Below are positions 5,782 through 6,105 of a DNA stretch of 6,105 nt, piece by piece. The DNA is taken from positions 1-6,105 of the forward strand of contig DLSX01000007.1 of NCBI GenBank assembly GCA_002500765.1. The letters are read 5' to 3'. The notes under the pieces were generated by a model that searched no databases, was not told where the DNA came from, and saw nothing but the letters and a program-made list of their open reading frames with translations. Positions within the stretch are counted from its first letter, which is position 1. Every line of letters begins with the position of its first letter. Source of the DNA: Neorhizobium sp. UBA7851. Its GTDB lineage: Bacteria > Pseudomonadota > Alphaproteobacteria > Rhizobiales > Rhizobiaceae. Both the position numbers and the translations under genes were made by a program.

Positions 5782-6105
5782 TCAGAATTCTTCCCAATTG
5801 TCCGCGGCCGGTGCGGCGGCAGCGCTGCTGCGGCCACCGCCGAAAGCCTGAGCGAGCTTGCCCACCATGCCACGGGCAGGGGAGGAGACCGGAGCGGAGC
5901 GAGACGAGGCTGCCTTGATCGGTGCAGCCATTGCCGACGCGGTGTGGCGAAGCGCTGCCGTCTGCGTGGCAGGCCTTGTGATCTCAGCCTGTCCCAGCTG
6001 GAACTGCGAAACGAGTTCGCGCAACCGGCCGGCTTCTGTCGCAAGCGTCGCACCCGCGGCATTGGCTTCTTCCACCATGGCAGCGTTCTGCTGGGTCACC
6101 TGGTC
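5782..6105 (-). CDS. Methyl-accepting chemotaxis protein, C-terminal end (partial, runs off the window)
   Basis: Only the last 107 residues are visible. The frame is open to the window edge and the start lies beyond it. The first visible part (DQVTQQNAAMVEEANAA, then about 20 helical residues) is the end of the C-terminal methylation helix of the MCP signalling domain, typical of alphaproteobacterial receptors. The QQ and EE pairs there are possible methylation sites. A flexible linker of roughly 65 residues, rich in Ala, Ser and Pro, follows. The protein ends in NWEEF (5785-5799), which fits the xWxxF pentapeptide that tethers the methyltransferase CheR and the methylesterase CheB in high-abundance receptors such as E. 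coli Tsr and Tar (NWETF). The sensor domain and ligand cannot be known from this part. The gene converges with the Rrf2 regulator, sharing the terminator between them. Confidence 0.92.
   Translation of the reverse strand, partial: DQVTQQNAAMVEEANAAGATLATEAGRLRELVSQFQLGQAEITRPATQTAALRHTASAMAAPIKAASSRSAPVSSPARGMVGKLAQAFGGGRSSAAAAPAADNWEEF

Overview
The window reads as chromosomal DNA from an alphaproteobacterium, most likely a member of the Rhizobiaceae (Rhizobium/Neorhizobium/Agrobacterium relatives). The basis is high GC with strong C/G third-position preference, the character of the encoded proteins, and GC-rich intergenic repeats of the C-tract/G-tract hairpin type common in rhizobial genomes. 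No genus can be fixed from the sequence alone.

Layout from left to right. Positions 1-180 hold repeated palindromic elements in direct and inverted orientation. At 211-1836 (+) lies an ATP-dependent DNA ligase of the bacterial 'cisplatin damage response' / LHR-Core-associated type, with all the main nucleotidyltransferase motifs. At 2035-3132 (+) is a three-helix membrane protein resembling DUF3592, of unknown function. At 3244-4143 (+) is an exported alpha/beta hydrolase with a twin-arginine-like signal peptide. It converges with a thioredoxin-reductase-like flavoprotein on the minus strand (4159-5073), and a set of mutually exclusive hairpins spans the 15-bp gap between them. The flavoprotein is transcribed divergently from an Rrf2-family regulator (5242-5712, +), and their shared intergenic region carries two overlapping dyads placed on the predicted flavoprotein promoter. 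A strong bidirectional terminator (5727-5754) separates the regulator from the C-terminal end of a methyl-accepting chemotaxis protein (5782 to beyond the window edge, -), which ends in an NWEEF pentapeptide.

Functionally, the clearest unit is the divergent regulator/flavoprotein pair. It looks like a thiol- or redox-responsive module in which the Rrf2 protein represses the reductase gene and possibly its own. The ligase probably works with an Lhr-type helicase, a nuclease and a phosphoesterase encoded elsewhere, since none is in the window. The membrane protein and hydrolase show no clear functional link to their neighbours.

Nothing here amounts to a convincing new multi-gene system. The points most worth checking are the flavoprotein, which keeps a CPYC redox centre but lacks a recognisable NADPH-binding signature, the double-dyad operator next to it, and the competing hairpins between the convergent genes.
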